Positions 18,326 to 27,170 of a stretch of 64,000 nucleotides of DNA are shown here, in pieces. The notes under the pieces were generated by a model. The model was not told where the DNA came from. It made no database searches and was given only the letters and a program-made list of their open reading frames with translations. Made by a program: the position numbers and the translations under genes. Source of the stretch: Streptomyces cirratus. Its GTDB lineage: Bacteria; Actinomycetota; Actinomycetes; Streptomycetales; Streptomycetaceae. The DNA lies in the NCBI RefSeq assembly GCF_014650775.1, contig NZ_BMVP01000012.1, forward strand, positions 62,001-126,000. The letters run 5' to 3'. Positions within the stretch are counted from its first letter, which is position 1. Every line of letters begins with the position of its first letter.

Positions 18326-19666
18326 TCAGTTCTGCCTTTCGAGGAGTCGGCCCGTGGGCTCGGTCGGGGTGCCGTGGTCGGCGATCTGCGTGCCGCGCAG
18401 CCAGGTGGACTTCACGACGCCGTGCAGGGTCTTGCCCGCGTACGCCGTGACCTGGTTGCGGTGGTGCAGGTGGGCCGGGTCCACGGTGAAGGTCTCTTCG
18501 GGGGCCAGGACGGCGAAGTCGGCGTCGCGGCCGGCCTCGATGGCGCCCTTGGCGGCCAGTTCTGCCAGGGCGGCCGGCGCGGTGGACATCCAGCGCGCGA
18601 CATCTTCCAGGGTGTGGCCGCGCTTCCTCGCCTCGGTCCAGATCGCGGGCAGGCCCAGCTGGAGGGAGGAGATGCCGCCCCAGGCGGTGGCGAAGTCGCC
18701 GGTCTTGAGGTCCGCGGTGGAGGGGGAGTGGTCGGAGACGATGCAGTCGATGGTGCCGTCGGCGAGCGCGTCCCACAGGAGGTCCTGGTTGGCGGCCTCG
18801 CGGATGGGCGGGCAGCACTTGAACTCGCTGGCGCCGTCGGGCACTTCCTCGGCGGTCAGGGTGAGGTAGTGCGGGCAGGACTCGACGCTCACCCGTACGC
18901 CCTCGGCCTTGGCGGCGGCGATCAGCGGCAGCGCGTCGGAGGAGGACAGGTGCAGGACGTGGACGCGCGCGTTCAGCCGGCGCGCCTGGGCGATGAGGTT
19001 CTCGATCGCGGTGTTCTCCGCGTCGCGCGGCCGGGAGGCGAGGAAGTCCGCGTACTTGGGGCCGGGCGTCTGGGGCGCGGATTCCAGGTGGTGCGGGTCC
19101 TCGGCGTGCACGATCATCAGGCCGCCGAAGCCGCTGATCTCGGCGAGGGAGGTGGCCAGCTGTTCCTGGTCGAGTTCGGGGAACTCCTCCACACCGGAGG
19201 GTGACAGGAAGCACTTGAAGCCGTAGACGCCGGCGTCGTGCAGGGGGCGCAGGTCCTTGACGTTGTCGGGCAGCGCGCCGCCCCAGAAACCGACGTCGAC
19301 GTGTGCCTTGCTGCGGGCCACGTCCTGCTTGACGCGCAGGTTCTCGACCGTGGTGGTCGGCGGAAGGGAGTTCAGCGGCATGTCGACGATCGTGGTGATG
19401 CCTCCGGCCGCGGCGGCGCGGGTGGCCGTCCAGAAGCCCTCCCACTCGGTGCGGCCCGGGTCGTTCACGTGGACGTGGGTGTCCACCAGGCCGGGGAGCA
19501 GGACGTCGTCACCGAAGTCCTCCAGCCGGGCCCCGGCGGGCACTTCGGCCTCGTGCGGCAGTACGGCGACGATCTTCCCCGCGGCGACGGCTACCGAAGC
19601 GGCGCGCGTCCCCTCGGGGGTGATGACGCGAGTCGAGCGCAGTACCAGTTCCACGTCGTCGGACAC
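18326..19666 (-). CDS. allB: Allantoinase
   Basis: A 446-residue cyclic amidohydrolase that opens allantoin to allantoate. The metal ligands are readable: LVDTHVHVNDPGRTEWEGF (H-x-H), YGFKCFLSPSG with the lysine that is carboxylated, IVHAEDPHHL, VHVLHLSSSDAL and IVSDHSPSTADLK. The C-terminal strand segment with VDPAHLHHRNQVTAYAGK is typical of allantoinases. The start is GTG at 19666 behind GGGGAGGTTC, a strong ribosome site. A plausible promoter lies at 19749-19744 (TTGACT) and 19726-19721 (AAGACT), with 17 bases between. It is the first gene of allB-alc. Confidence 0.94.
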   Translation of the reverse strand: MSDDVELVLRSTRVITPEGTRAASVAVAAGKIVAVLPHEAEVPAGARLEDFGDDVLLPGLVDTHVHVNDPGRTEWEGFWTATRAAAAGGITTIVDMPLNSLPPTTTVENLRVKQDVARSKAHVDVGFWGGALPDNVKDLRPLHDAGVYGFKCFLSPSGVEEFPELDQEQLATSLAEISGFGGLMIVHAEDPHHLESAPQTPGPKYADFLASRPRDAENTAIENLIAQARRLNARVHVLHLSSSDALPLIAAAKAEGVRVSVESCPHYLTLTAEEVPDGASEFKCCPPIREAANQDLLWDALADGTIDCIVSDHSPSTADLKTGDFATAWGGISSLQLGLPAIWTEARKRGHTLEDVARWMSTAPAALAELAAKGAIEAGRDADFAVLAPEETFTVDPAHLHHRNQVTAYAGKTLHGVVKSTWLRGTQIADHGTPTEPTGRLLERQN

Positions 19667-19702
19667 GCCGGAACCTCCCCATCTACTTCCACAGAGCGAA
19701 AT

Positions 19703-19831
19703 TCAACGTTCTGTTGACGGAGTCTTCACCGCGATCCAGAGCCAGTCAAGAGCCTCCGGACGGACCACTGACACCCTTGCACCCCTCTTGGACGTTTCCA
19801 CGAGATGGAATTAAGATTTCACTATCCAGAA
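19703..19831. promoter_or_regulatory. allB/allR divergent control region with two kinds of palindrome
   Basis: Seen: box B, TCAAC-GTTCT-GTTGA, at 19703-19717, near the predicted allB transcription start. Box A1, TTCCA-CGAGA-TGGAA, is at 19796-19810, and a weaker copy A2, TTTCA-CTATC-CAGAA, at 19817-19831, exactly 21 bases further. A1 lies in the spacer of a possible allR promoter (TTGGAC 19788-19793, TAAGAT 19812-19817). Inference: A1/A2 bind AllR and give autoregulation; box B is read by another or the same regulator. Confidence 0.65.
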
Positions 19832-19994
19832 TGTAGCTATCACCATCGAGGGGCGACCGGTACCTTCGCAACCACGTCCGCCTCCCGGACAAACCGCCTC
19901 TGACCGGCGGGGAAGGCGTTGCCCGGCTCTAGGGCCGACGCCGACCGCCCGGTAGGCTGCTTCCTTGCCTGCCAGCACCGAAAGGACCGCGCCC

Positions 19995-20798
19995 GTGCCG
20001 ACGTCCAGCGCCAGCACCACCGACGCTTCCGCCAAGCCCACCGCCGGCGGCGGTGGCGTCCAGTCCCTGGAGCGCGCCTTCGACCTGCTCGAACGCATGG
20101 CCGACGCGGGGGGCGAAGTCGGCCTCAGTGAGCTCTCGGCCGCCAGCGGTCTGCCGCTGCCGACGATCCACCGTCTCATGCGGACCCTCGTGGCGTGCGG
20201 GTACGTCCGCCAGCAGCCCAACCGGCGCTACTCCCTCGGCCCCCGCCTGATCCGCCTCGGCGAGTCGGCCGCCCGGCTGCTCGGCACCTGGGCCCGCCCC
20301 TACCTCGCCCGCCTCGTGGAGGAGACCGGGGAGACGGCGAACATGGCCCTGCTCGACGGCGACGAGATCGTCTACGTCGCGCAGGTTCCGTCCAAACACT
20401 CCATGCGCATGTTCACGGAGGTCGGCCGCCGGGTGCTGCCGCACTCCACCGGGGTCGGCAAGGCGCTTCTCGCGTACACCCCCGCCGACGAGGTGCGGGC
20501 CCTGCTGGCACGCACCGGGATGCCGGCCGCGACCGAGAAGACCATCACCACGCCCGAGGGTTTCCTCGACGCCCTGGAGCAGGTCCGCAAGGTCGGCTAC
20601 GCCGTCGACGACAACGAGCAGGAGATAGGAGTCCGCTGCCTGGCGGTGTCGGTGCCCAATTCGCCGACGGCCGCGGCGATCTCCATCTCGGGCCCGGCGG
20701 GCCGGGTGACGGAAGCCCTGACCGAGTCGATCGTGCCGATCCTCCAGGGCGTCGCCGCCGAGCTGTCGGTGGCCCTCCAGAGCCAGAGCCCCGCGTAG
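19995..20798 (+). CDS. allR: IclR-family regulator of allantoin/glyoxylate genes, AllR
   Basis: A 267-residue IclR-type repressor. The N-terminal winged helix runs from VQSLERAFDLLERMADAG through LSELSAASGLPLPTIHRLMRTLVACGYV; the effector domain follows with TGVGKALLAYTPADEV and a C-terminal AISISGPAGRVT. The frame opens at a TTG ten codons earlier, but GTG 19995 has GAAAGGA 8 bases ahead and is preferred. It is divergent from allB-alc, and its own promoter contains the 21-base-spaced boxes found also at aceB, hyi and gcl. Known members of this family respond to allantoin or glyoxylate derivatives; the ligand here is inferred. Confidence 0.88.
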   Translation: MPTSSASTTDASAKPTAGGGGVQSLERAFDLLERMADAGGEVGLSELSAASGLPLPTIHRLMRTLVACGYVRQQPNRRYSLGPRLIRLGESAARLLGTWARPYLARLVEETGETANMALLDGDEIVYVAQVPSKHSMRMFTEVGRRVLPHSTGVGKALLAYTPADEVRALLARTGMPAATEKTITTPEGFLDALEQVRKVGYAVDDNEQEIGVRCLAVSVPNSPTAAAISISGPAGRVTEALTESIVPILQGVAAELSVALQSQSPA

Positions 20799-20824
20799 GG
20801 CGCCTGCGGGGTCCGTACGCCCGG

Positions 20825-20863
20825 GAGCCCCGGCGCCGCCCGCGAGGGAGGGTGCCGGGGCTC
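20825..20863. terminator. Bidirectional terminator between allR and the ABC/FtsX operon
   Basis: GAGCCCCGGC (20825-20834) pairs perfectly with GCCGGGGCTC (20854-20863) around a 19-base loop. It lies between two convergent genes. Confidence 0.7.
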
Positions 20864-20871
20864 TCGCGCGG

Positions 20872-21555
20872 TCAGCGGGCCGGGAGCGTCTGCGTGAGGC
20901 GGCCGTCGGCCATCCGCGCCGTGCGGTCCACCCGCTCCAGGTGGGCGGGGTCGTGGGTGACCAGCACGGTGGCCGTGGACCGCTCGCGGGTCAGGGTGAC
21001 CAGGAGGTCGAGCACGGCCGCGCCGCGCTCGAGGTCCAGCGCGCTGGTGGGCTCGTCGACCAGCAGCACGGCGGGCTCGTTCATCAGGGCACGCGCGATG
21101 TTGACCCGCTGACGCTGGCCCCCGGACAGCTGGTGCGGACGCTTGCCGGCCTTGTCGGCCAGGCCCACCGCGTCCAGCAGCTCCAGCGCGCGCCCGCGGA
21201 TCCGCCGGGCCGGGCGGCCGGCGAGGTGGGCCATCACCTGGAGCTGTTCGACGGCGGTCAGGGACGCCGGCAGATTGGGCTGCTGGAAGACGATCCCGAT
21301 CTCCTCGCGGCGCAGCGCCGCCTTCTGCGCCGCGGTGAGGCCGGCGGTGTCCCGGCCCGCGACGACCACCCGCCCCGAGTCCGGGGTGACGAGGGTGGCG
21401 GCGACGGCGAGCAGGCTGGACTTGCCGGATCCGGAGGGCCCGATCACGGCCGTCAGGGTGCCGCCGGGCACCTCCAGGCGGACGCGGTCCAGCGCGGTGA
21501 GCCGGCCGTCGCCGTCGGGGTAGGTGAGGGTGACGTCGTGGACGAGCAGGGTCAT
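20872..21555 (-). CDS. ABC transporter ATPase (LolD/MacB type)
   Basis: A 227-residue ATPase with Walker A GPSGSGKSS, Q-loop VFQQPNLPASLTAVEQL, signature LSGGQRQRV and Walker B VLLVDEPTSALD. The class partners FtsX-like permeases in export or envelope functions. Its ATG overlaps the stop codon of the permease gene just upstream (ATGA). The pair is divergent from a histidine kinase/response regulator operon, which probably controls it. The substrate is unknown; antibiotic-peptide or lipid extrusion is usual for this arrangement. Confidence 0.85.
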   Translation of the reverse strand: MTLLVHDVTLTYPDGDGRLTALDRVRLEVPGGTLTAVIGPSGSGKSSLLAVAATLVTPDSGRVVVAGRDTAGLTAAQKAALRREEIGIVFQQPNLPASLTAVEQLQVMAHLAGRPARRIRGRALELLDAVGLADKAGKRPHQLSGGQRQRVNIARALMNEPAVLLVDEPTSALDLERGAAVLDLLVTLTRERSTATVLVTHDPAHLERVDRTARMADGRLTQTLPAR

Positions 21556-22637
21556 CGGGCGCTCCCCAGGGCGGTCAGCGGGTCGACGGCGGTGATCCGC
21601 CTGATGGACAGGGCCGCGCCCAGGGCGCCGAGTGCGATCATCACGGCGGCGGGGACGAGGACGGTGGCCGCGTCGAGTACGAACGGCACCTCGCCGCCGC
21701 TGATCAGTACGCCGACCCCGGCCGCGAGCGCCGTGCCGAGCCCGGTACCGGCGGCCAGCATGACGACGGCCTGCCCCAGGGCGTCGCGCAGCAGGTACCC
21801 GGTGGAGGCTCCCAGCGCTTTCAGCACCGCGATGTCGCCGCTGCGCTGAATGGTCCACACCGTGAAGAAGGCCCCTATGACGAGCGCCGAGATGGCGAAG
21901 AGGAAGCCGCGCATCAGCTGGAGCGAGCCGTTCTCGGAGGTGTAGGAGCCGATGGCGCCCAGTGCGCCGTCGATCGTCTCGGTCCTGGTGCCGGCCGCCC
22001 GGTCACCGGCGGCGAGGCCGGCGCCCGGGGCGTCCAGGGCGACGACGGTGGCAACGGTGCCCGCGCCCCCGCCCGGGTTCCCGACGCGTTGCCAGTCGCC
22101 CAGGTCCATCCACACCACGGGGGTGTGGCTGAACGCGGCGGCACCGCACACGGCGGCCACGGTCAGGTCGAGCGGGCCGGCCCTCAGCCGGGCTCCGGCG
22201 CTCAGCCCGCCGAGTTCCCGCGCGGCCTTCTCGGTGAGGACCACCCGGCCCGGGCCGAGACGGCAACCGCGGGGTGCGAGCCGGCCGGCCGGGTCGACAC
22301 CGAACACCGAGACGGCGGCGGTGCGCTCACCGGCGGCGGCGTTGACGGTGCGGATCGCGAGCGGGTCCGCCGAGCGGACCCCGGGCCGCGTGCGCCAGGT
22401 GCGCCAGGCGCTCTCCGGCAGCTGCGAGCTGGTGAAGGACACCTTCTGGCCGGCGGCGGGCGCGGCGAAGGACAGGTGGGTTGCGGGCAGTGCGGTGACG
22501 GCCGAGACGTTCTCCCGGGCCAGTCCGGACGTGAGCCCGGACAACAGGCCGACCAGCAGCGTGATCAGCAGGACGACCGCACCCATCAGGGCGAAGCGTC
22601 CCTTGGCGAACCGTAGGTCTCTCCAGGCGACGAACAT
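21552..22637 (-). CDS. FtsX-like ABC permease (DevC/MacB type)
   Basis: A 361-residue membrane protein: one N-terminal helix (FALMGAVVLLITLLVGLLSGL), a ~200-residue external MacB-type domain (with VFGVDPAGRLAPRGCRLGPGRVVL and HTPVVWMDLGDWQ), and three C-terminal helices of the FtsX domain, including DIAVLKALGASTGYLLRDALGQ and SIRRITAVDPLTALG. It is translated first and coupled to the ATPase by ATGA. It is about 135 bases from the divergent kinase gene, so the promoters face each other. Confidence 0.82.
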   Translation of the reverse strand: MFVAWRDLRFAKGRFALMGAVVLLITLLVGLLSGLTSGLARENVSAVTALPATHLSFAAPAAGQKVSFTSSQLPESAWRTWRTRPGVRSADPLAIRTVNAAAGERTAAVSVFGVDPAGRLAPRGCRLGPGRVVLTEKAARELGGLSAGARLRAGPLDLTVAAVCGAAAFSHTPVVWMDLGDWQRVGNPGGGAGTVATVVALDAPGAGLAAGDRAAGTRTETIDGALGAIGSYTSENGSLQLMRGFLFAISALVIGAFFTVWTIQRSGDIAVLKALGASTGYLLRDALGQAVVMLAAGTGLGTALAAGVGVLISGGEVPFVLDAATVLVPAAVMIALGALGAALSIRRITAVDPLTALGSAR

Positions 22638-22771
22638 GATCCCCAGCTTGGTGCGGGCACCGGGCGCGGGGCATCGAGCCGCAGTGCGGTTCCCGGTATC
22701 GAAGGACTGGGCCCGGGATCAAACTTTCGGTTGACCGGAGCCCGCCGGGCCGCGCTTACGCTGGTCAGGCC

Positions 22772-24001
22772 ATGTCTGCTCCCCGCTCCCCCGCCTCCCG
22801 CCCCCTGACCCCCGTCTCCCGCGTACTGCGGCTGTGCCTGCACGCGCTGTTCGCCGGGCTGCTCGCGCTGGCCGCCGGGCGGGCCGTCACGGACGGCGCC
22901 CCCCGCGCCGGGTGGGTGGTGGCCGTCTGCGCGCTGCTCGTCGCGCTCTACATGGGCGGGGTGCTGACCCCCGCGGTGCACCGGTCGCCCCGGGCCGGGG
23001 CCGCGTGGCTGGCCGCGCTGGGCTCCGCGTGGGCGGCACTGCTCGTGGTCTCCCCGGACGGGCTGTGGCTCGCCTTCCCCCTGTACTTCCTCGAACTGCA
23101 CCTGCTGCGGCTGCGCTGGGGTATCGCCGCCGTCGCGGTGACGGCCTGCGCGGCCATCGGCGGTTTCCTCGGGCACAGCGGCCCGGCGGACGGCATCGTG
23201 GTGACGCCCGGGGCGTTCCTGGGGCCGTTGCTCGGCGGCGCCGTGGCGGTGGCCACCGTACTGGGCTACCAGGCGCTGTACCGCGAGAGCGAGCGCCGGC
23301 GGCAGCTGATCGAGGAGCTCATCGCGACGCGGGCCGAACTGGCCGCCGCCGAGCGGAGCGCGGGGATCCTCGCCGAGCGGGAGCGGCTCGCGCGGGAGAT
23401 CCACGACACCCTGGCGCAGGGGCTGTCGTCCATCCAACTGCTGCTGCGGGCGGCGGAGCGCTCGCTCCCGCAGGACGCGGCGGTGCGCCCGGCGGTACAC
23501 GCGGTGGCGCTGGAGCACATCGGCCGGGCCCGCGAAGCCGCCCAGGACAACCTCGCCGAGGCACGCCGGTTCGTGCGCGCCCTGACACCGCCCGATCTGG
23601 AACACGGGTCGCTCGCCGCCGCGCTGGAGCGGCTGTGCTCGGCCGCTCCCGGGCCGCGGGTGCGGTTCTCGCTGAGCGGCACGCCCCGGGCACTGCCCAC
23701 CCCGTACGAGGTGGCGCTGCTGCGGATCGCCCAGTCGGCGCTGGCCAATGTGGTGCGGCACGCGCGGGCCGGGCGCGCCGAGATCACCCTCACCTTCATG
23801 GACGCCTCGGTCACGCTGGACGTCGTCGACGACGGCCACGGCTTCGACGTCTGCTCCGCGCCTTCGGGCGAGGGCGGGTTCGGCCTGCCCGCGATGCGCT
23901 CGCGCGCCGAGACGCTGGGCGGGCTGTTCACGGTGGAGTCCGCCCCCGGCCAGGGCACCGCCGTGGCCGTCACCCTGCCCCTGCCCCTGGAGGCGCTCTG
24001 A
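22772..24001 (+). CDS. Sensor histidine kinase (HisKA_3 / NarL class)
   Basis: A 409-residue kinase. Residues ~20-165 hold about five transmembrane helices without a large extracellular domain, so it may sense within the membrane. A coiled linker (YRESERRRQLIEELIATRAELAAAERSAG) leads to the H-box REIHDTLAQGLSSIQ, then the HATPase domain with SALANVVRHA, VVDDGHGFD and GGFGLPAMRSRAETLGG. The last base of its stop codon is the first base of the response-regulator ATG. The divergent ABC/FtsX pair is the likely target, as in bacitracin-type modules (inference). Confidence 0.87.
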   Translation: MSAPRSPASRPLTPVSRVLRLCLHALFAGLLALAAGRAVTDGAPRAGWVVAVCALLVALYMGGVLTPAVHRSPRAGAAWLAALGSAWAALLVVSPDGLWLAFPLYFLELHLLRLRWGIAAVAVTACAAIGGFLGHSGPADGIVVTPGAFLGPLLGGAVAVATVLGYQALYRESERRRQLIEELIATRAELAAAERSAGILAERERLAREIHDTLAQGLSSIQLLLRAAERSLPQDAAVRPAVHAVALEHIGRAREAAQDNLAEARRFVRALTPPDLEHGSLAAALERLCSAAPGPRVRFSLSGTPRALPTPYEVALLRIAQSALANVVRHARAGRAEITLTFMDASVTLDVVDDGHGFDVCSAPSGEGGFGLPAMRSRAETLGGLFTVESAPGQGTAVAVTLPLPLEAL

Positions 24002-24630
24002 TGACGATCCGGCTGCTGCTCGCCGACGACCACCCGGTGGTGCGGGCCGGGCTGCGGGCCGTACTGGAGGCCGAGCCGGACTTCTCGGTGGCGGCCGAGG
24101 CGGCGACGGCGGAGCGGGCGGTGGAGCTGGCCGCCTCGGCGGGGGTGGACGTGGTGCTGATGGACCTCCAGTTCGGGTCCGGCATGCACGGCTCGGCGGC
24201 GACGGCCCTGATCACGGCCCGCCCGACGGCCCCGCGGGTGCTGGTGCTGACCACGTACGACACGGACGCGGACATCCTGGCGGCGGTGGAGGCGGGCGCC
24301 TCGGGCTACCTGCTCAAAGACGCCCCGCCGGAGGAGTTGGCGGCGGCCGTGCGTACGGCGGCGGCCGGCCAGTCGGCGCTGGCCCCGGCGGTGGCGCTGC
24401 GGCTGATGGACCGTATGCGGACGCCCGCGCAGGCCCTGACCAAGCGGGAGCTGGAGGTGCTCCAGCTGGTCGCGGACGGGCTGTCGAACCAGCAGATCTC
24501 CAAGAAGCTCTTCCTCAGCCAGGCCACGGTCAAGTCCCACCTCGTCCACGTCTACGCGAAGCTCGGTGTCGACTCCCGCACGGCGGCCGTGGCCGCGGCC
24601 GCCGGGCGCCGCCTGATCCGCACCCGCTAG
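24001..24630 (+). CDS. LuxR/NarL-type response regulator
   Basis: A 209-residue regulator. The receiver domain starts LLLADDHPVVRAGLRAVLE, with the phosphoacceptor Asp55 in VVLMDLQFG, the Thr in VLVLTTYDTDADI and Lys in GYLLKDAPPEEL. The GerE/LuxR helix-turn-helix reads LTKRELEVLQLVADGLSNQQ and then ISKKLFLSQATVKSHLVHVY. It is coupled to the kinase by a one-base TGATG overlap. It ends 8 bases from the convergent MocR gene, leaving no room for a terminator. Confidence 0.9.
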   Translation: MTIRLLLADDHPVVRAGLRAVLEAEPDFSVAAEAATAERAVELAASAGVDVVLMDLQFGSGMHGSAATALITARPTAPRVLVLTTYDTDADILAAVEAGASGYLLKDAPPEELAAAVRTAAAGQSALAPAVALRLMDRMRTPAQALTKRELEVLQLVADGLSNQQISKKLFLSQATVKSHLVHVYAKLGVDSRTAAVAAAAGRRLIRTR

Positions 24631-24638
24631 GTCCCCGC

Positions 24639-26126
24639 CTACGCCACCCAGTGCGGCCGCCGCACGGCCGGGGTCAGCGGGACGCCCTCGTGGAAGGCGG
24701 CCGCGAGACGGCGTACCGCCTCGTCCAGGCGGTCGGCGGGGAGCGTGTACGGGATCCGCAGCCGGTGTTCGAAAGTGCCCGGGTCCACCCCGAAGCGGGC
24801 GCCGCGCCCGATGTGGACGCCGGCGGCCGCGGCGCGCTCCGACAGGGCGGAGCTGACCGGCTCCCCGAGGTCCACCCACAGGGAGAGGCCGCCCGGCGGC
24901 AGCTGCCACGACCACTCGGGGGTGTGCCGCTGGAGCGCGCGCACCAGCGCCGCGCGCCGCACGCGCAGTTCGGCGAGCCGCTCGGGCAGGGACCGGTCCA
25001 GCCCTTCCAGCAGCGGCAGCGCGACCAGCTGGTCCAGGACCGAACCGGTCATGTCGGCGGCGACCCGGACCGCGGTCAGCTCGGTGATCATCTTGGCGGT
25101 GGCGCGGATCCAGCCGACCCGCAGCCCGCCCCAGTGCGTCTTGCTCAGGGAGCCGATGGTCATCACGTGGTCGGCTCCCCCGGGCGGTGCCAGCGAGGCC
25201 AGGGGCGCGGGGGCCGCTACGTCCAGCGCGATGTCGGCGATGGTCTCGTCCACCACCAGCCAGGTGCCGGTGCGCCGGGCGGCCGACAGCAGGCGCACCC
25301 GCTGCTCCGGCGGCATCAGGGCGCCCGTGGGGTTGTGGAAGTCCGGGATCACGTAGGCCAGCCTCGGGACGGTCTGGCGCAGGGTGGACTCGGCGATCTC
25401 CATGTCCCAGCCCGCGTCGGAGACCGCGATCGACCCGGTGCGCACCCGGGCGTGGCGCAGTGCGTCGAGCGCGTTGGCGTAGGTGGGGCTCTCGGTGACG
25501 ACCCGGTCCCCGGCCCGGCACAGCAGGCTCACCACCAGTGCGAAGGCCTGCTGGGCGCCGGCCGTCACCAGGATCTGCTCGGGGCGGGTCGGCAGTCCGC
25601 GCCGGGTGAACCGGTCCGCGACGGCCGTCCGCAGGGCGGGCAGCCCGAACGGGTGGTAACCGGGGGTGCGGGCCGCCTCGGGCAGCTTGGCCGCGGCCCA
25701 TGCCAGCGCCTCGGTCAGCGCCGCTCCGGGGGCGCCCATGGCGGCGATGGCGAGGTCCGTGCCGCAGTCCGCGTCGGCGCCGTGACCCCCGGCGCCGAGG
25801 AGGGCGTGGGCGCCGACGGGGCGGTGTCCCTCGGGGAGGTCGGTCCAGGTGCCCGAGCCGCGGCGGCTGTGGGCGTAGCCGCTCTCGCGCAGCAGGTCGT
25901 AGGCGCCGGTGACGGTGGCCCGGCTGGCGCCGACCGCCTCGGCCAGTTCCCGCTCGGCGGGCAGGCGCACGTGCAGGGCGATCCGGCCGTCCAGGATCAG
26001 GGTGCGCACGGCGTCGGCGAGGGCCCGGTAGCCGGGTCGGGCCAGCAGCCCGGGGGGCAGGAGCGCCGCGAGCTGGCGGCTGCCGATGGCCCTGTCCGCG
26101 GTCTGGACTATTCGCCCGTTCGCCAT
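24639..26126 (-). CDS. MocR-type regulator (GntR winged helix fused to aminotransferase)
   Basis: A 495-residue fusion. The N-terminal GntR domain reads YRALADAVRTLILDGRIALHVRLPAERELAEAVG in its middle, and includes SRATVTGAYDLLRESGY. The type-I aminotransferase domain has YHPFGLPALRTAVA, TAGAQQAFALVVSLL, ESPTYANALD, PDFHNPTG and the PLP lysine in IGSLSKTHWGGLRVGW. ATG 26126 has GGGGAGG ahead. A 34-base inverted repeat directly upstream is the likely operator. MocR proteins commonly control vitamin B6 or amino-compound genes, but no such gene is adjacent, so the target is unclear. Confidence 0.88.
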   Translation of the reverse strand: MANGRIVQTADRAIGSRQLAALLPPGLLARPGYRALADAVRTLILDGRIALHVRLPAERELAEAVGASRATVTGAYDLLRESGYAHSRRGSGTWTDLPEGHRPVGAHALLGAGGHGADADCGTDLAIAAMGAPGAALTEALAWAAAKLPEAARTPGYHPFGLPALRTAVADRFTRRGLPTRPEQILVTAGAQQAFALVVSLLCRAGDRVVTESPTYANALDALRHARVRTGSIAVSDAGWDMEIAESTLRQTVPRLAYVIPDFHNPTGALMPPEQRVRLLSAARRTGTWLVVDETIADIALDVAAPAPLASLAPPGGADHVMTIGSLSKTHWGGLRVGWIRATAKMITELTAVRVAADMTGSVLDQLVALPLLEGLDRSLPERLAELRVRRAALVRALQRHTPEWSWQLPPGGLSLWVDLGEPVSSALSERAAAAGVHIGRGARFGVDPGTFEHRLRIPYTLPADRLDEAVRRLAAAFHEGVPLTPAVRRPHWVA

Positions 26127-26135
26127 GCCAACCTC

Positions 26136-26169
26136 CCCTGATTGGCTCTGCCTGCCAGGCCAATCAGGG
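26136..26169. promoter_or_regulatory. Probable MocR operator: 11-base inverted repeat
   Basis: CCCTGATTGGC (26136-26146) and GCCAATCAGGG (26159-26169) are perfect inverted copies separated by 12 bases. Further TTGGC half-sites follow at about 26184 and 26193. It lies 10-43 bases upstream of the MocR start. Multiple half-sites are usual for MocR proteins. Confidence 0.65.
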
Positions 26170-26213
26170 ACCACACTCGCCGTATTGGCCACCGCTTGGC
26201 AAGGAGAGCCGGT

Positions 26214-26459
26214 ATGTCGACCCACCGTGACGCAAGGCTGCTGACCGACCGTGACGAGCGAGCCCTGCTGGCAGCCGTGGAGCAGCGGATCTCCGCACCC
26301 CTTCGGCCCGCGGCCGCGCAGCGGCGGCTCGCACGGGGCCGCTCGTCACTGTGGCGGTTCGCTCCCGGGCGCCCGCGCGGCTCCGCGCAGGGGCGAGAAT
26401 CGCTGTCATGGCAGCAGACACCCCGCACGCCCTCCGGCCCGGCGCCGACCGGCCGGTGA
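26214..26459 (+). CDS. Possible small protein divergent from the MocR regulator
   Basis: An 81-codon frame begins at an ATG with AAGGAGA six bases ahead, just right of the MocR operator, where a regulated gene would be expected. The first ~26 residues (MSTHRDARLLTDRDERALLA) look protein-like; the rest is basic and low-complexity, and the 3' end overlaps the next gene by 52 bases. No family was recognised. It could be a truncated former MocR target or a leader. Confidence 0.3.
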   Translation: MSTHRDARLLTDRDERALLAAVEQRISAPLRPAAAQRRLARGRSSLWRFAPGRPRGSAQGRESLSWQQTPRTPSGPAPTGR

Positions 26460-27037
26460 TCGCCGGCCTGCTCCTCGCGGCGGGCGGCGGCCGTCGCCTG
26501 GGCGGGCGCCCCAAGGCCCTGCTGTCCTACCGCGGCCGCCCGCTCGTCGAGAACGCGGTGCGGGTGCTGCGCGCGGCGGGCTGCGGTCCGGTGCACGTGG
26601 TGCTCGGCGCGTCCGCGGCGGAGGTCCGTGAGCGCACCGACCTGACGGGCTGCGTGGTGGTGGACAACCCGGACTGGACCGAAGGCATGGGTTCCTCACT
26701 GCGGGCCGGGCTGCGCTCGCTGGCCGGCACGGACGCCGTCGCGGCCCTGGTGTCGCTCGTGGACCAGCCGGGGATCGGGGCGGCGGCGGTCGCCCGGGTG
26801 CTGGCCGCGTACCGCTCCCCCGACAGCCTCGTGGCGGCGGCCTACGACGGGGAGCGCGGCCATCCGGTGCTGTTCGGGTCCGCCCGCTGGAGCGACATCG
26901 AGAGGACGGCGACCGGCGACCAGGGCGCGCGGACGCACCTGCGGGAGCACACCGGGGCACTCACGCTGGTGGAGTGCGCGGACATCGCCGAGGCGTTCGA
27001 CATCGACACCCCGCCCGATCTGGCGCGTCTCGCGTGA
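26408..27037 (+). CDS. MobA/MocA-like nucleotidyltransferase
   Basis: A 209-residue NTP-transferase of the molybdopterin type. The nucleotide-binding N-terminus reads IAGLLLAAGGGRRLGGRPKALLSY, followed by VVVDNPDWTEGMGSSLRAGL, ALVSLVDQPGIGAAAVARVL, GERGHPVLFG and GDQGARTHLREH, all landmarks of MocA/CoxI-type cytidylyl- or guanylyltransferases. Such proteins mature the molybdenum cofactor of xanthine dehydrogenase-class enzymes. The position just upstream of the glyoxylate gene aceB, within a purine-degradation neighbourhood, fits that role, though xanthine dehydrogenase is not in the window. ATG 26408 has only a weak ribosome site. Confidence 0.8.
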   Translation: MAADTPHALRPGADRPVIAGLLLAAGGGRRLGGRPKALLSYRGRPLVENAVRVLRAAGCGPVHVVLGASAAEVRERTDLTGCVVVDNPDWTEGMGSSLRAGLRSLAGTDAVAALVSLVDQPGIGAAAVARVLAAYRSPDSLVAAAYDGERGHPVLFGSARWSDIERTATGDQGARTHLREHTGALTLVECADIAEAFDIDTPPDLARLA

Positions 27038-27128
27038 GGTGGCTTGTGCGCGGGGTGACCGACGTGGCACCCAGGGCCACCTCCCGGCGGAATATGTCGA
27101 CCAGGAGAATCTCGACATCAACAAACCA

Positions 27129-27170
27129 TTGAACTTCCACCATGAGGAAATTACTATCCACTGGTCAGAA
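27129..27170 (+). promoter_or_regulatory. aceB promoter with two AllR-type boxes
   Basis: TTGAAC (27129-27134) and TACTAT (27152-27157), 17 bases apart, form a good sigma-70-type promoter. Box A1 TTCCAC-CATG-AGGAA (27135-27149) fills the spacer. Box A2 ATCCA-CTGGT-CAGAA (27156-27170) overlaps the -10 and start site, exactly 21 bases on. The same geometry is at allR, hyi and gcl. Confidence 0.65.
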
